A stretch of DNA of 26,781 nt from Clostridiales bacterium. GTDB lineage: Bacteria; Bacillota; Clostridia; Oscillospirales; Butyricicoccaceae. The DNA lies in the NCBI GenBank assembly GCA_019421385.1, contig JAHZFK010000033.1, positions 1-26,781 of the forward strand, given 5' to 3'. Shown piece by piece: positions 8,325 to 15,236 of this stretch; positions within the stretch are counted from its first letter, which is position 1; every line of letters starts with the position of its first letter. Made by a program: the position numbers and the translations under genes. Under the pieces are notes generated by a model that was not told where the DNA came from, did not search any database, and saw nothing but the letters and a program-made list of their open reading frames with translations.

Positions 8325-8342
8325 AGCGAGATGTTGCTCGCT
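8325..8342 (-). other. Small 6-bp hairpin between kinase and binding-protein genes
   Basis: AGCGAG (8325-8330) and CTCGCT (8337-8342) pair around ATGTTG. It overlaps the end of the kinase gene and no T-run follows on the minus strand. It might mark an RNA-processing point or be chance. Confidence 0.3.
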
Positions 8343-8345
8343 TTC

Positions 8346-9578
8346 TTATAATGCTGCACCGCCTTTAATATGCCGCGGTGCCAAAGCAATTTTACCAAGG
8401 ATTGCATATTGCGAAGCATGGCCTGCAGCTGGAATATTGCCCGGAATGCAGTTGATGGTTGAATACGCAATGGTTGCGAACTTGACCGCTTCCTTATATT
8501 CTGCAGGAATTCCAATTGCAGATGAATTCAAAACCTGAATATGTTTGGGAACGCGTGCCTGGATTTCTTTCATAATCTGCGGATTCTTGGTTCCGCCGCC
8601 ACTTGCATATAACTTTTCAGTATTTGCAATCACCTCCGCCGGAATGTTGTCACGCATACTCTTCGCAACTGCTTCGCCCGTAAAGGCGCATGCCGTGGCA
8701 AGGATATCTTCCGGTGCAACATGAGCGAACTGTTCCAGTACGCTATTGATATATTCCGGACTGTAATCCGCAATCCAACCGGAGCGGGGAATCGGACGAT
8801 CGAAGAACGGATGGTGCATAAAGTGATCAAGCAATGCGTCATTCACCTTGCCCTTGGCTGCAATTGCGCCGTCTTTATCGTATTCCATGCCGAACAGCTT
8901 TTTGCACATGTAATTCGAAACCGCATTACCCGGTCCGGTGTCAAAGCCGAACATATCACGGCGATCCTTGCAGGCAACATGCAGATTTGCAATGCCGCCG
9001 ATATTCAGCGTCATGACCGGCTTGGATTCCTTGCGGAACAAAATGAAGTCAAGATATGGCATGAGAGGCGCTGCAGCTCCGCCCCAAGTATGATCAGCCG
9101 GACGGAAATGCGTAACCGTATCAATATTGGTCAGGTTTGCAATGACGGAAGTATCCCCCATCTGCATGCCCGCCGGATAGGGACCGTTCAGCCAGCGATG
9201 CACCCAATCGGATTTTTCTTCATCTGTCATTTCTGCAATCTTTTTATGATCGGGCTGCTCTTGATAAATCGTTTGTGTGTCCAGCCCCAACACCTTGACA
9301 TCCAGAGGATTGATATTGTTTTCTTTCATAAACTGCACAGCCTTTTCGGCAAAGACCGCGCCGCAGATATAGTTTAAGCGGTTTAAGCCGACCATATCCA
9401 CTTTGTTTTCAAAAGAGTCCAGTACGATTTTTCTTACATCCTCCGGCCATTCGTAAGAGCCACCGCAAAGAAAATGAGGTGCTTTCGGAAAGCCGTCCGC
9501 ATCCAACTCCGTCTCCGCCAAGATCACATCGATCCCATCAAAAGACGAACCGCTATTCATGCCCATAATTAAATCCAT
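8346..9578 (-). CDS. anmK: Anhydro-N-acetylmuramic acid kinase (AnmK) family sugar kinase
   Basis: The 410-residue protein belongs to the AnmK/UPF0075 family of the ASKHA fold. It has the N-terminal ATP loop GMNSGSSFDGID at residues 6-17 (canonical AnmK has MSGTSLDG), FRPAD with the probable catalytic base Asp162, GGAAAPL, NIGGIAN at 192-198, DTGPGN at 213-218, YDKDG at 233-237 and SGGGTKNP near the end. AnmK enzymes open the 1,6-anhydro ring of anhydroMurNAc while phosphorylating O6; the eukaryotic levoglucosan kinases are relatives. Start ATG 9578 has an ideal AGGAGG seven bases upstream; the in-frame extension to 9668 would overlap lacI. It lies inside a lacI-RbsABC operon rather than beside murQ, so the substrate may be an imported anhydro sugar. 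The altered NSGSSF motif supports a divergent subfamily. Confidence 0.82.
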   Translation of the reverse strand: MDLIMGMNSGSSFDGIDVILAETELDADGFPKAPHFLCGGSYEWPEDVRKIVLDSFENKVDMVGLNRLNYICGAVFAEKAVQFMKENNINPLDVKVLGLDTQTIYQEQPDHKKIAEMTDEEKSDWVHRWLNGPYPAGMQMGDTSVIANLTNIDTVTHFRPADHTWGGAAAPLMPYLDFILFRKESKPVMTLNIGGIANLHVACKDRRDMFGFDTGPGNAVSNYMCKKLFGMEYDKDGAIAAKGKVNDALLDHFMHHPFFDRPIPRSGWIADYSPEYINSVLEQFAHVAPEDILATACAFTGEAVAKSMRDNIPAEVIANTEKLYASGGGTKNPQIMKEIQARVPKHIQVLNSSAIGIPAEYKEAVKFATIAYSTINCIPGNIPAAGHASQYAILGKIALAPRHIKGGAAL

Positions 9579-9643
9579 GTTGATTCCTCCTGCCGTGTTG
9601 TAGCATAATTGGTAATTGATGAATGGATCCATTGACAACTTTT

Positions 9644-10690
9644 TTATCTTTGATGTGGCGAGGCACATGATTTTCGAATCACCATTGTCGTCGCCAGCTC
9701 CTCATATATATAATTATCTTCACGGTTTTCCGAACCCATTAACGAAAGCAGCCGCTTCATGACTTCTTTCCCGATCTTATCAATAGGCTGCACAATGGTT
9801 GTGATATCGAACAATTCGTTTATTTCCTCATCATCCCACACCAAAAGGGAAATATCATTTGGAATATGCAAACCCGCTTTTTTTAAGGCAAGCAACGTGC
9901 CGCTGCTTAAACTGTTATTCAAAATGTAAATTGCTGTAATATCCGGATGTTTTCGAAGCAGATATTCTGCTGCATCCTTTCCGGATTCTTTGCCAAAGGT
10001 ATCTGTTTGCACAATCAGCGTCGGATCATACTGTACAGAAAACTCCAAAAGCGCTTTTTTGAAGCCGGATAGTCTATCGCTGATGGTAGAAAAATCTGCT
10101 GTTGCAATCACGCCAATTTTTCGATGTCCCAGCTCAAGCAAATATTTCGTTGCTTGATAGGAGGAGTCCTTATTATTGCTTTGAATGGTGTCTCGCTGGA
10201 TTCCCTGAATCCGCCGATCAGCAAAAACAGTCGGCACATCGCTTAGATACAGATGCTTATATTCTTCTGGGATCTCACGATCGGCTTTGAATGCGGAAAG
10301 AAGGATAATGCCATCCACTTTTCTACTATACAGATTTTGAAGATGTTGTAACTCTGTTTCTTCATCCTCATGCGTATCGCAGATCATAACATTATAACCA
10401 TGCTTACTTGCCTCTTTTTCCACAGCATAAACGAGCGCATTGCAATAATTATTTCGTATGCTGCCCAGAACCACAGCAATCGTCTTCGTTTCGTTGTTTC
10501 TCAGCCCTCGGGCGATCAAATTCGGGCGATAATTGAGCTGCTGAACAGCCTCCAATACCTTCTGACGCGTTTTATCCGAAACACTTCCGTAATTTCCAAT
10601 CACACGCCCAACCGATGCTCGAGAAACTCCGGCAAGTGCAGCGACATCCTCAATGGTGATTCCGTTTTCGGAATGTTCCTTTCTTGCCAT
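9644..10690 (-). CDS. LacI family transcriptional repressor
   Basis: The 348-residue repressor has an N-terminal helix-turn-helix ITIEDVAALAGVSRASVGRV at about 11-30 and hinge helix YRPNLIARGLR near 54-64. The sugar-sensing core follows (TIAVVLGSIRNNYCNALVYA, DGIILLSAF, PTVFADRRIQGI, LGHRKIGVIA, ITAIYILNNSLSSG, SLLVWDDEEINELF, TTIVQPID). ATG 10690 is preceded by GGAGGTG. It is the first gene of the operon leading into the AnmK-like kinase and the transporter. Three identical palindromic operators lie directly upstream (10704-10780), so it most likely represses itself and the operon until the sugar or its phosphate binds. Confidence 0.9.
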   Translation of the reverse strand: MARKEHSENGITIEDVAALAGVSRASVGRVIGNYGSVSDKTRQKVLEAVQQLNYRPNLIARGLRNNETKTIAVVLGSIRNNYCNALVYAVEKEASKHGYNVMICDTHEDEETELQHLQNLYSRKVDGIILLSAFKADREIPEEYKHLYLSDVPTVFADRRIQGIQRDTIQSNNKDSSYQATKYLLELGHRKIGVIATADFSTISDRLSGFKKALLEFSVQYDPTLIVQTDTFGKESGKDAAEYLLRKHPDITAIYILNNSLSSGTLLALKKAGLHIPNDISLLVWDDEEINELFDITTIVQPIDKIGKEVMKRLLSLMGSENREDNYIYEELATTMVIRKSCASPHQR

Positions 10691-10703
10691 GTTACACCTC
10701 CGA

Positions 10704-10717
10704 TGAGAACGTTCTCA
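10704..10717. promoter_or_regulatory. LacI-type operator 1, TGAGAACGTTCTCA
   Basis: A perfect 14-bp palindrome with central CG, the usual form of a LacI-family site, ending 14 bp before the lacI start and close to its ribosome binding site. Binding here would block transcription of lacI and the genes behind it. Confidence 0.85.
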
Positions 10718-10734
10718 AATTTAATTATTTTTTA

Positions 10735-10748
10735 TGAGAACGTTCTCT
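10735..10748. promoter_or_regulatory. LacI-type operator 2, TGAGAACGTTCTCT
   Basis: Same palindrome as operator 1 with one end base changed (T for A). Its centre is 31 bp from the centre of operator 1, about three helical turns, which places both sites on the same DNA face. An AT-rich stretch between operators 1 and 2 is where the minus-strand -10 element probably lies. Confidence 0.82.
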
Positions 10749-10766
10749 TTTTGACTTGTTGTTGCT

Positions 10767-10780
10767 TGAGAACGTTCTCA
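10767..10780. promoter_or_regulatory. LacI-type operator 3, TGAGAACGTTCTCA
   Basis: Exact copy of operator 1, centred 32 bp from operator 2. The triple array allows cooperative binding or short looping by dimers or tetramers of the repressor encoded next door. I found no further copy elsewhere in the window. Confidence 0.82.
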
Positions 10781-11076
10781 TCTTATGCCTGTATTCTAGA
10801 ACTCTGTTTTTCATTTGTCAACGGATTATTTCTAATTTTTTTAAGTTTGTCGATTTACATAACTTGTATTACGTTTTTTTTACGTTGCTCACCTTAATTT
10901 TCGTTGATATACATAAAATGTATTGCATTAAATGAATTTATTACACAAGAGTCCGATCTACGCGCCATATCCGACAAGGCCTTTATAGCGCAGATGATCA
11001 CACAACCGGATCGTATTATTCCCATCATAGGAGCCGCTTTCCCCTATTCTAAAAAAGTCTACATTCTAGGCATATT
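10781..11076. other. AT-rich non-coding stretch upstream of lacI operators
   Basis: No gene with a convincing start is visible. A plus-strand frame through about 10945-11060 gives a protein-like run (DLRAISDKAFIAQMITQ, then PDRIIPIIGAAFPYS), but it has no ribosome binding site and runs into the hairpin at 11077-11108. It is either chance or a decayed piece of a gene I do not recognise. Confidence 0.35.
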
Positions 11077-11108
11077 AAAATGGCAGATGCTTTTGCATCT
11101 GCCATTTT
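11077..11108. terminator. Perfect 14-bp hairpin with tetraloop, bidirectional terminator-like
   Basis: Arms 11077-11090 and 11095-11108 pair exactly around TTTT. The AAAATGGC/GCCATTTT ends put a short T-run after the stem on either strand. It is isolated: the nearest intact gene upstream on either strand is more than 380 bp away, so it probably outlived the gene it served. Confidence 0.6.
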
Positions 11109-11191
11109 GGGTGATTGCGCACAAACATCCAATAACATCAAACCCTTTTTAATCTTTTGCAATACGGCTAAAAATAACGGTTTTTCTTGGT

Positions 11192-11232
11192 ACGCCAGAA
11201 GGAATTCACCCCCCGACCTTTTGGTTCATAGT
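11192..11232 (-). repeat. Degenerate tRNA 3'-half-like sequence, copy 2
   Basis: On the minus strand it reads CTATGAACCAAAAGGTC, GGGGGG, TGAATTCC, TTCTGGCGTACC. This is the order anticodon loop, variable loop, T-arm, acceptor strand, close to the 3' half of a tRNA-Arg(ACG)-like gene with a damaged T-loop. No 5' half is present. With copy 1 at 4568-4610, in the same orientation, it brackets the lacI-anmK-transporter operon 6.6 kb apart. Confidence 0.4.
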
Positions 11233-11305
11233 CGTCAGGAACTTTTGCACTCTATGTAAAAAGTGCAGAAAACCGATGGTTATGAACGAAAAGGTCGGAT
11301 TTTTT
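11213..11305 (+). terminator. Long-range 18-bp inverted repeat with inner hairpin and T6 tail
   Basis: Arm 11213-11230 pairs with 11281-11298 with one mismatch. Within the 50-base loop, TTTTGCACT (11243-11251) pairs with AGTGCAGAA (11262-11270). Six T bases follow the outer stem at 11300-11305. On the plus strand this is a terminator-shaped structure. Its outer arm is the tRNA-like segment of copy 2, so a partial inverted copy of the tRNA piece lies at 11281-11298. Confidence 0.5.
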
Positions 11306-11785
11306 GTGTTCCTGTGCAGTACCCTCAAGCACTGTCATCTACTGTAAGCAGTATATGTTAGCAGTTTTCTGGTTGTTGGATAGGCAAAGGGAGACTCGCC
11401 ATCGCCATTTTGCAGCCTTGGCAGCGGGACACAGCGCTGTATGCCGGTGGGCAAAACGAGGGTGTTCAGGAGCGTACAACGCGCCGAATTATCCAATCAT
11501 TGAGCAGTAAAATAGGCGGCAGGACTGGCTGGTAATTCTGGAAAGGAGTGCCCAGACCGTGCAACCGATGCTGTTCATCAGTCTGATCGGCGGGTGCAAG
11601 ATATGGTCACCCGTATGAGCCCGGCTGCGGCCTGCTTGGCAATAGTTTCGTGTGGCTATAGCTGTGGTCTGTGGCAGGCGGATGGCAGATCGTGGCCATG
11701 TTCGCTGCCAGCATTCGCCCGTTGATGAGCAGCAATCAAGCAATTCGCGAACTGGGCAGCTTTACCGGCATTCACATTGATGAAG
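11306..11785 (+). other. Decayed coding region, mobile-element debris
   Basis: No frame stays open with a proper start, yet short pieces look like former protein: a plus-strand frame at about 11659-11784 reads LWSVAGGWQIVAMF, then IRPLMSSNQAIRELGSF. I do not recognise the family. It directly precedes the RepA_N remnant, so it is probably part of the same lost plasmid-like or conjugative element. Confidence 0.35.
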
Positions 11786-11973
11786 CTGGACGATGTCATC
11801 TCCCATTTCCACATGCAGATGCCGCGCTGGCTTTTTTCCGACCCGCAGCACAGCGGCTTGCCGCTGTAGAACAAGGTAGCCTACACATTCCTGCTCAACC
11901 TCTTCCAGCTGTCCCGCCGCAATGGCTGGTCAACCGGCATGGCGTGGTTTACGTCATCTATGTTATATACTGA
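11786..11973 (+). pseudogene. Replication initiator RepA_N-domain remnant
   Basis: In one plus frame from 11786 the translation is LDDVISHFHMQMPRWLFSDP, QHSGLPL, stop, NKVAYTFLLNLFQLSRRNGW. After a frame change near 11930 it continues VNRHGVVYVIY. RepA_N domains of plasmid and conjugative-element initiators carry this order: a Met-Pro-rich start, LF-DP-Y--LS---KV-Y--LL-R-QLS--NGW and VN--G-V-IIY. The in-frame TAG after GLPL and the frameshift show the gene is dead. The C-terminal part of the initiator is missing. It marks former plasmid or ICE DNA in this region. Confidence 0.6.
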
Positions 11974-12019
11974 GGATTCCGGTCTGGACGAACAAACTGC
12001 ACGCAAGACTTGAACCATT

Positions 12020-12082
12020 ATGAAAACCCTGCTCGGTGCAGTTGTCTTTCTGGTGGCGTTGGTGATTCCACTCTTTGCATAA
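12020..12082 (+). other. Tiny hydrophobic reading frame (20 codons)
   Basis: ATG at 12020 to TAA at 12080-12082 encodes MKTLLGAVVFLVALVIPLFA, a single membrane-like segment. There is no clear ribosome binding site. It may be a small membrane peptide, or a scrap of the mobile-element gene that precedes it. Confidence 0.2.
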
Positions 12083-12210
12083 GTCGAACCACTGTTATCA
12101 ATGCAATATCTTAACGCAAAAAGTTCAACTATTTTTGAGCCTTTTGTGCTAAGATTGCTTTTGTGCAAGCCTTGCCTTAAAAGTTTAATAAAGAAAACTG
12201 GATCCTCCTG

Positions 12211-12237
12211 TTGCTGGCAGGAAGTTCATGGTATAAT
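12211..12237 (+). promoter_or_regulatory. Sigma-A-like promoter with extended -10
   Basis: TATAAT at 12232-12237 is preceded by TGG, giving an extended -10, and TTGCTG at 12211-12216 is a fair but close -35 (15-bp spacer). It would drive the truncated calpain-like gene about 240 bp downstream. Confidence 0.5.
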
Positions 12238-12479
12238 AGCCGCAAAGCAGCTATGATACTTTTATTTAGCCGCAGACAAACATACCGGTTATTTCATGAT
12301 GCGGTGTGTCTGGGCCGCAGCGTGTTTGCTGTGGTAGAGGGACGGGGCATTCGAATGCGCAGTCTGCAAAGCATCTAAGTTGTGCGCCCTGCCGCGCGCG
12401 TTGGCGGCGGGGATAGAGCGCGCGTTGCGGTGTCGGTCACGTAGGGAGGATGATGCCCTGCGACGGAAGGAGGATCCGT

Positions 12480-13349
12480 GTGGGAGATTCATTGGATGCG
12501 ATGAAGGTGATACAGCATCAGGCACCGCTGGTGGTGGAACACAAGCAGGAACAGGTTCAGGAGCAGCAGATGTTGCTGGCCGATCCGGTTCTGCAGCAGA
12601 TGCAGGAGCAGAAAACCACCGCGCCCAAGGCAAAACGAGAAAAGAAGAAACATAAATTCTCCGTATTCGACAAGAAAAAGCAGCAAACGGTGACGCAGGC
12701 GGAGGCTCCGCTGCAAGCAGAGCAATGGAAAGAGATCCATACAATGCAGGAGTCCGAGGTGCGGAACAATTATTCCGATCAGCAGATGCAGGCAGCATGG
12801 GAAGCGCTGCGGGAAAGCTGTATGTCTGACAGCGCGAAATTTCAAGGCGAGTGCGACGAGCCAGCCATGGCGGCGTATCACGATATGATGCGCGCGATTT
12901 CTGCGTATGTGCAGCTGTCCCCCACAGAGGCCATGCGGGCGGTGCAGTCGGATGCCCTGCAGAAAGCGCGCACGGCGATCGACTCCTATCAGGTGCTTCG
13001 CGGCAGGCAGCAGGGCGACAGCAAGAATCTGGACGAAGCGGATCTGATCGCTGGACGGTATAAAAACTATTTTGATTCGAAGGCTGACGGCAATTTGCGT
13101 CCGTGGCAGCAGGGGGAAGGGCTGCAGGTGGACGGAATAAGCAAGCCGCCCAAACTCAAGGACGAGCAGCGGCAGGAATATGCCGACCGTAAAAAAGATG
13201 TGCTTTTCCCGCATGAACCAACGGTGAACGACATCCACCAGCGTGGGCTGGGAGACTGCTACCTGCAGGGGGGCATTGCCTCGCTTGTGCTAAACAACCC
13301 GCAACCGCGTGACATACTGGGAGTTCATATCCTCCGGCCCCAGCCCTAA
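12480..13349 (+). pseudogene. Calpain-like (C2 family) cysteine protease, truncated just after the catalytic cysteine
   Basis: About 289 codons from GTG 12480, which has AAGGAGG six bases upstream; an ATG at 12450 is an alternative. The first 75 residues are rich in Gln, Glu and Lys (HKQEQVQEQQMLL, PKAKREKKKHKF), a low-complexity linker without a signal peptide. A helical middle follows, then VNDIHQRGLGDCYLQGGIASLV near the end, the QG-LGDC(W/Y)L-AA-ASL motif around the calpain nucleophile Cys. The His and Asn parts of the triad should follow but are absent: after NNPQ the frame enters unrelated sequence that codes on the other strand (13290-13451) and stops at 13349. The intact gene was probably a large intracellular or exported effector-like protein. 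Function is unknown. Confidence 0.55.
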
Positions 13350-13451
13350 ACTGGGGTCGTTCTTGATGCGCTCCAGTAGCTCCGTCTGCTGCTGTATCTG
13401 GATAGGCTCGGATGTGCGCTGTATCTGGAACCGATCGTTCGGATTACTCAT
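13290..13451 (-). pseudogene. N-terminal fragment of an unrecognised protein (53 codons)
   Basis: ATG 13451 on the minus strand has a strong AGGAGGAG site and encodes MSNPNDRFQIQRTSEP, then a Gln-rich helix and IKNDPSLGLGPEDMNSQYV, before a short tail RLRVV and TAG. The composition looks like a genuine gene start. The tail coincides with the point (about 13300-13310) where the plus-strand calpain-like gene loses sense, so both genes appear cut at one junction. I do not recognise the family. Confidence 0.4.
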
Positions 13452-13468
13452 AAAGGCACTCCTCCTGT

Positions 13469-13588
13469 CTATGAGATCGCCCGGACATAGGTGTGGGAAA
13501 TCGACCGGACATGAGGCAGCAACGCCGTCACCAGCGCCGCTGCAGCTGGGCTAATGGTTTGGACTGCCATCACCGGCCCGTAATACAT
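13469..13588 (-). pseudogene. C-terminal fragment of an unrecognised gene upstream of the 13290-13451 fragment
   Basis: The minus frame reads MYYGPVMAVQTISPAAAAL, then VTALLPHVRSISHTYVRAIS and TAG. It ends about 20 bases before the start at 13451, as expected for neighbouring genes in one operon. The 5' side breaks into the plus-strand GGDEF fragment near 13570-13580. Family not recognised; probably mobile-element cargo. Confidence 0.3.
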
Positions 13589-13845
13589 TCGCCGGCCTGC
13601 CGCCGGTGAGCGTGCTCGATCTGAATGTGAACGGTCTGAAACACTCCAACAACACGCAGGGGCCTGACATGGGTGACCGCCTGCTCCGGAAGGTCGCAGA
13701 AATCTTCAAGAGGCTGTCCGACCCGAGCGTATATCCCTACCGCATGGGCAGCGACGAATTCCTGCTGGTCTGCCCCGGCTATGACGAGGCAGCAGTGGAT
13801 GCACTTCACCTCCAGCTACAAGAGCATGGAACCGTACGGACATAG
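13579..13845 (+). pseudogene. GGDEF (diguanylate cyclase-type) domain fragment
   Basis: The plus frame gives RNTFAGLPPVSVLDLNVNGL, then NTQGPDMGDRLLRKVAEIF, YPYRMGSDEFLLVCPGYDE. This matches a GGDEF domain from the NR--F element through D-N-LK--ND--GH--GD-LLR to the signature loop, here GSDEF. The part before NR and about 60 residues after the signature are missing, and no sensor domain is attached. The signature with Ser in place of the second Gly may or may not be active; with both ends gone the piece is almost certainly not functional. Confidence 0.6.
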
Positions 13846-13873
13846 CACTGCATAGCAGTGCTATGTCTTTTTT
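13839..13873 (+). terminator. Rho-independent terminator, 13-bp stem with 3-base loop and T6
   Basis: Arms 13839-13851 and 13855-13867 pair exactly around ATA, followed by TTTTTT at 13868-13873. It ends the GGDEF gene fragment on the plus strand and is the clearest intrinsic terminator in the window. Confidence 0.85.
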
Positions 13874-13937
13874 ATACCGAGAAAGGGAAAACCGCATGTG
13901 AATGGCAAAATTTACAGACCAAAAGTAACTGCTTCCG

Positions 13938-14108
13938 CATCACAGGCTGACACCGCGCACTCAAGGTGCAGCCGCCTTCGCGGCACGCGTAGCAACCAAG
14001 GGATGAACGAGCACGCTGCTTGCCGACATATCTCGCCTGTGGCATGAGCGCGAGAACATAACGATTACTGCTTCTAACGACACAGAAGTCGGCCCAGCAT
14101 TATCCTAG
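13938..14108 (+). pseudogene. Possible decayed gene end with one internal stop
   Basis: One plus frame reads HHRLTPRTQGAAAFAARVAT, KG, stop (TGA 14010 area), then TSTLLADISRLWHERENITI, TASNDTEVGPALS and TAG at 14106-14108. The texture is protein-like on both sides of the single stop, so I read it as a broken C-terminal piece. I do not recognise the family. Confidence 0.25.
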
Positions 14109-14154
14109 CTGAAAAGCGGCGCAGCCTATTATCTTGACAAATTTTATATAAATG

Positions 14155-14182
14155 AAAAAGTCCAGCATCAGCTGGACTTTTT
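14155..14182. terminator. Bidirectional intrinsic terminator, 12-bp stem
   Basis: AAAAAGTCCAGC (14155-14166) and GCTGGACTTTTT (14171-14182) pair exactly around ATCA, giving a T5 tail on both strands. It lies 62 bp beyond the stop of the minus-strand oxidoreductase gene and ends that operon. Confidence 0.85.
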
Positions 14183-14243
14183 CTGTGGAAAAATAAGAAA
14201 AGGTGTAGAGTGTGTCAAAAATTTGGTTGTGCCGCAATATATT

Positions 14244-15236
14244 TTAGATTTGAACGCACGTGTTGGTATCTGCGGCATTACGAGCCAGCAGTGCAAGACG
14301 ACTATCCTCAATGGATTCGCTTAGATCGAGAAGTCCTGTGCCATGACCGGCAATCGTGTTAATAAAATCCTCGAAAATCATAGGGGGATATCCCAGCGGC
14401 ATTGGCTGGGAACCGTCATGATCGTGATTGATCAGCCATACCTGCTCATCACGTACCTCAATAATACCCTGTGTGCCTGCGGCGCGGACACGGTCATCCC
14501 CGTGGGTGGCGGCATTGGCTGGACGCAGATAATCCGCACTGACCTGCGCAGAAACTTCTCCCTCCAATGTTATCATCAGTTGAGCACTGACCTCCAGATC
14601 GCCATATCCATGATTCGCCTGTGTAGAGTGATGGGCGAAAATGCTTTTCACTGCACATGGGCAAAGATATCGGATAAAATCGATTCCATGGATTGCGATC
14701 CACGGGATCAGGCCGCCGTGCTGCGCACGATTACGGAAAAAGTCCGCACGTTCACCCAGACGATAGGATTTTTGTGCAGTGAGCAGCCGGATATCGCCAA
14801 TCGCACCCGCATCAATCAGTCTCTTTGCGGTATAGAACCATGCGTCATAGCGCGCGGTCTGCATAGCCCAGAGTAATGTAGAGGAATTCTCAGCTGCTTG
14901 CCGGACTCTTTCAAGCCCCTCCAACGTCAGTGCAAGCGGCTTATCGCAGTATACATGTATGCCACGGGCAAGCGCAGTGCAGGTCATTTCCTCATGGTCA
15001 CAGAACAAGCCGTCAACGACCAACACATCGGGTTTTTCGGCATCCAGCATCGCAATATAATCTGGATACTCCTTCGGCACCAAACCAAGCGTATGAAAAT
15101 CCGCCAGCACTTCGGTCATTGGCTCCCCCGACCATGCACGGCACCAGCCCGCAATTTCAACTTGTGGCAAGCGTGGGAGCGCACGGGTAACCGTCGCAGC
15201 ATGTCCGGAATTGCCGGCAATACAAACACGGATCAT
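14244..15236 (-). CDS. Gfo/Idh/MocA family oxidoreductase (second of a tandem pair)
   Basis: The 330-residue cytoplasmic protein has an N-terminal nucleotide-binding fold whose glycine loop is unusual: CIAGNSGHA at 5-13 where GxGxxG is expected. The family lysine motif is CDKPLA at 97-102, and the substrate-side segment GGLIPWIAIHGIDFIRYL supplies a probable catalytic His. It is likely an NAD(P)-dependent dehydrogenase of a sugar, uronate or glycoside. The ATG at 15236-15234 abuts the TAA of the upstream gene, whose last codons contain its AAGGAGGA site, so the two proteins are made together. A partner role in a two-enzyme or hetero-oligomeric oxidation is possible. The substrate is unknown. 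Confidence 0.82.
   Translation of the reverse strand: MIRVCIAGNSGHAATVTRALPRLPQVEIAGWCRAWSGEPMTEVLADFHTLGLVPKEYPDYIAMLDAEKPDVLVVDGLFCDHEEMTCTALARGIHVYCDKPLALTLEGLERVRQAAENSSTLLWAMQTARYDAWFYTAKRLIDAGAIGDIRLLTAQKSYRLGERADFFRNRAQHGGLIPWIAIHGIDFIRYLCPCAVKSIFAHHSTQANHGYGDLEVSAQLMITLEGEVSAQVSADYLRPANAATHGDDRVRAAGTQGIIEVRDEQVWLINHDHDGSQPMPLGYPPMIFEDFINTIAGHGTGLLDLSESIEDSRLALLARNAADTNTCVQI

Noticed and set aside
10904..11152. 82-codon open frame on the plus strand
   Set aside because: No ribosome site; the frame reads through the perfect hairpin at 11077-11108.
12489..13238. 249-codon open frame on the minus strand
   Set aside because: It is antisense to the calpain-like gene, has no ribosome binding site, and its Leu/His/Arg-rich composition is that of a shadow of a Gln-rich frame.
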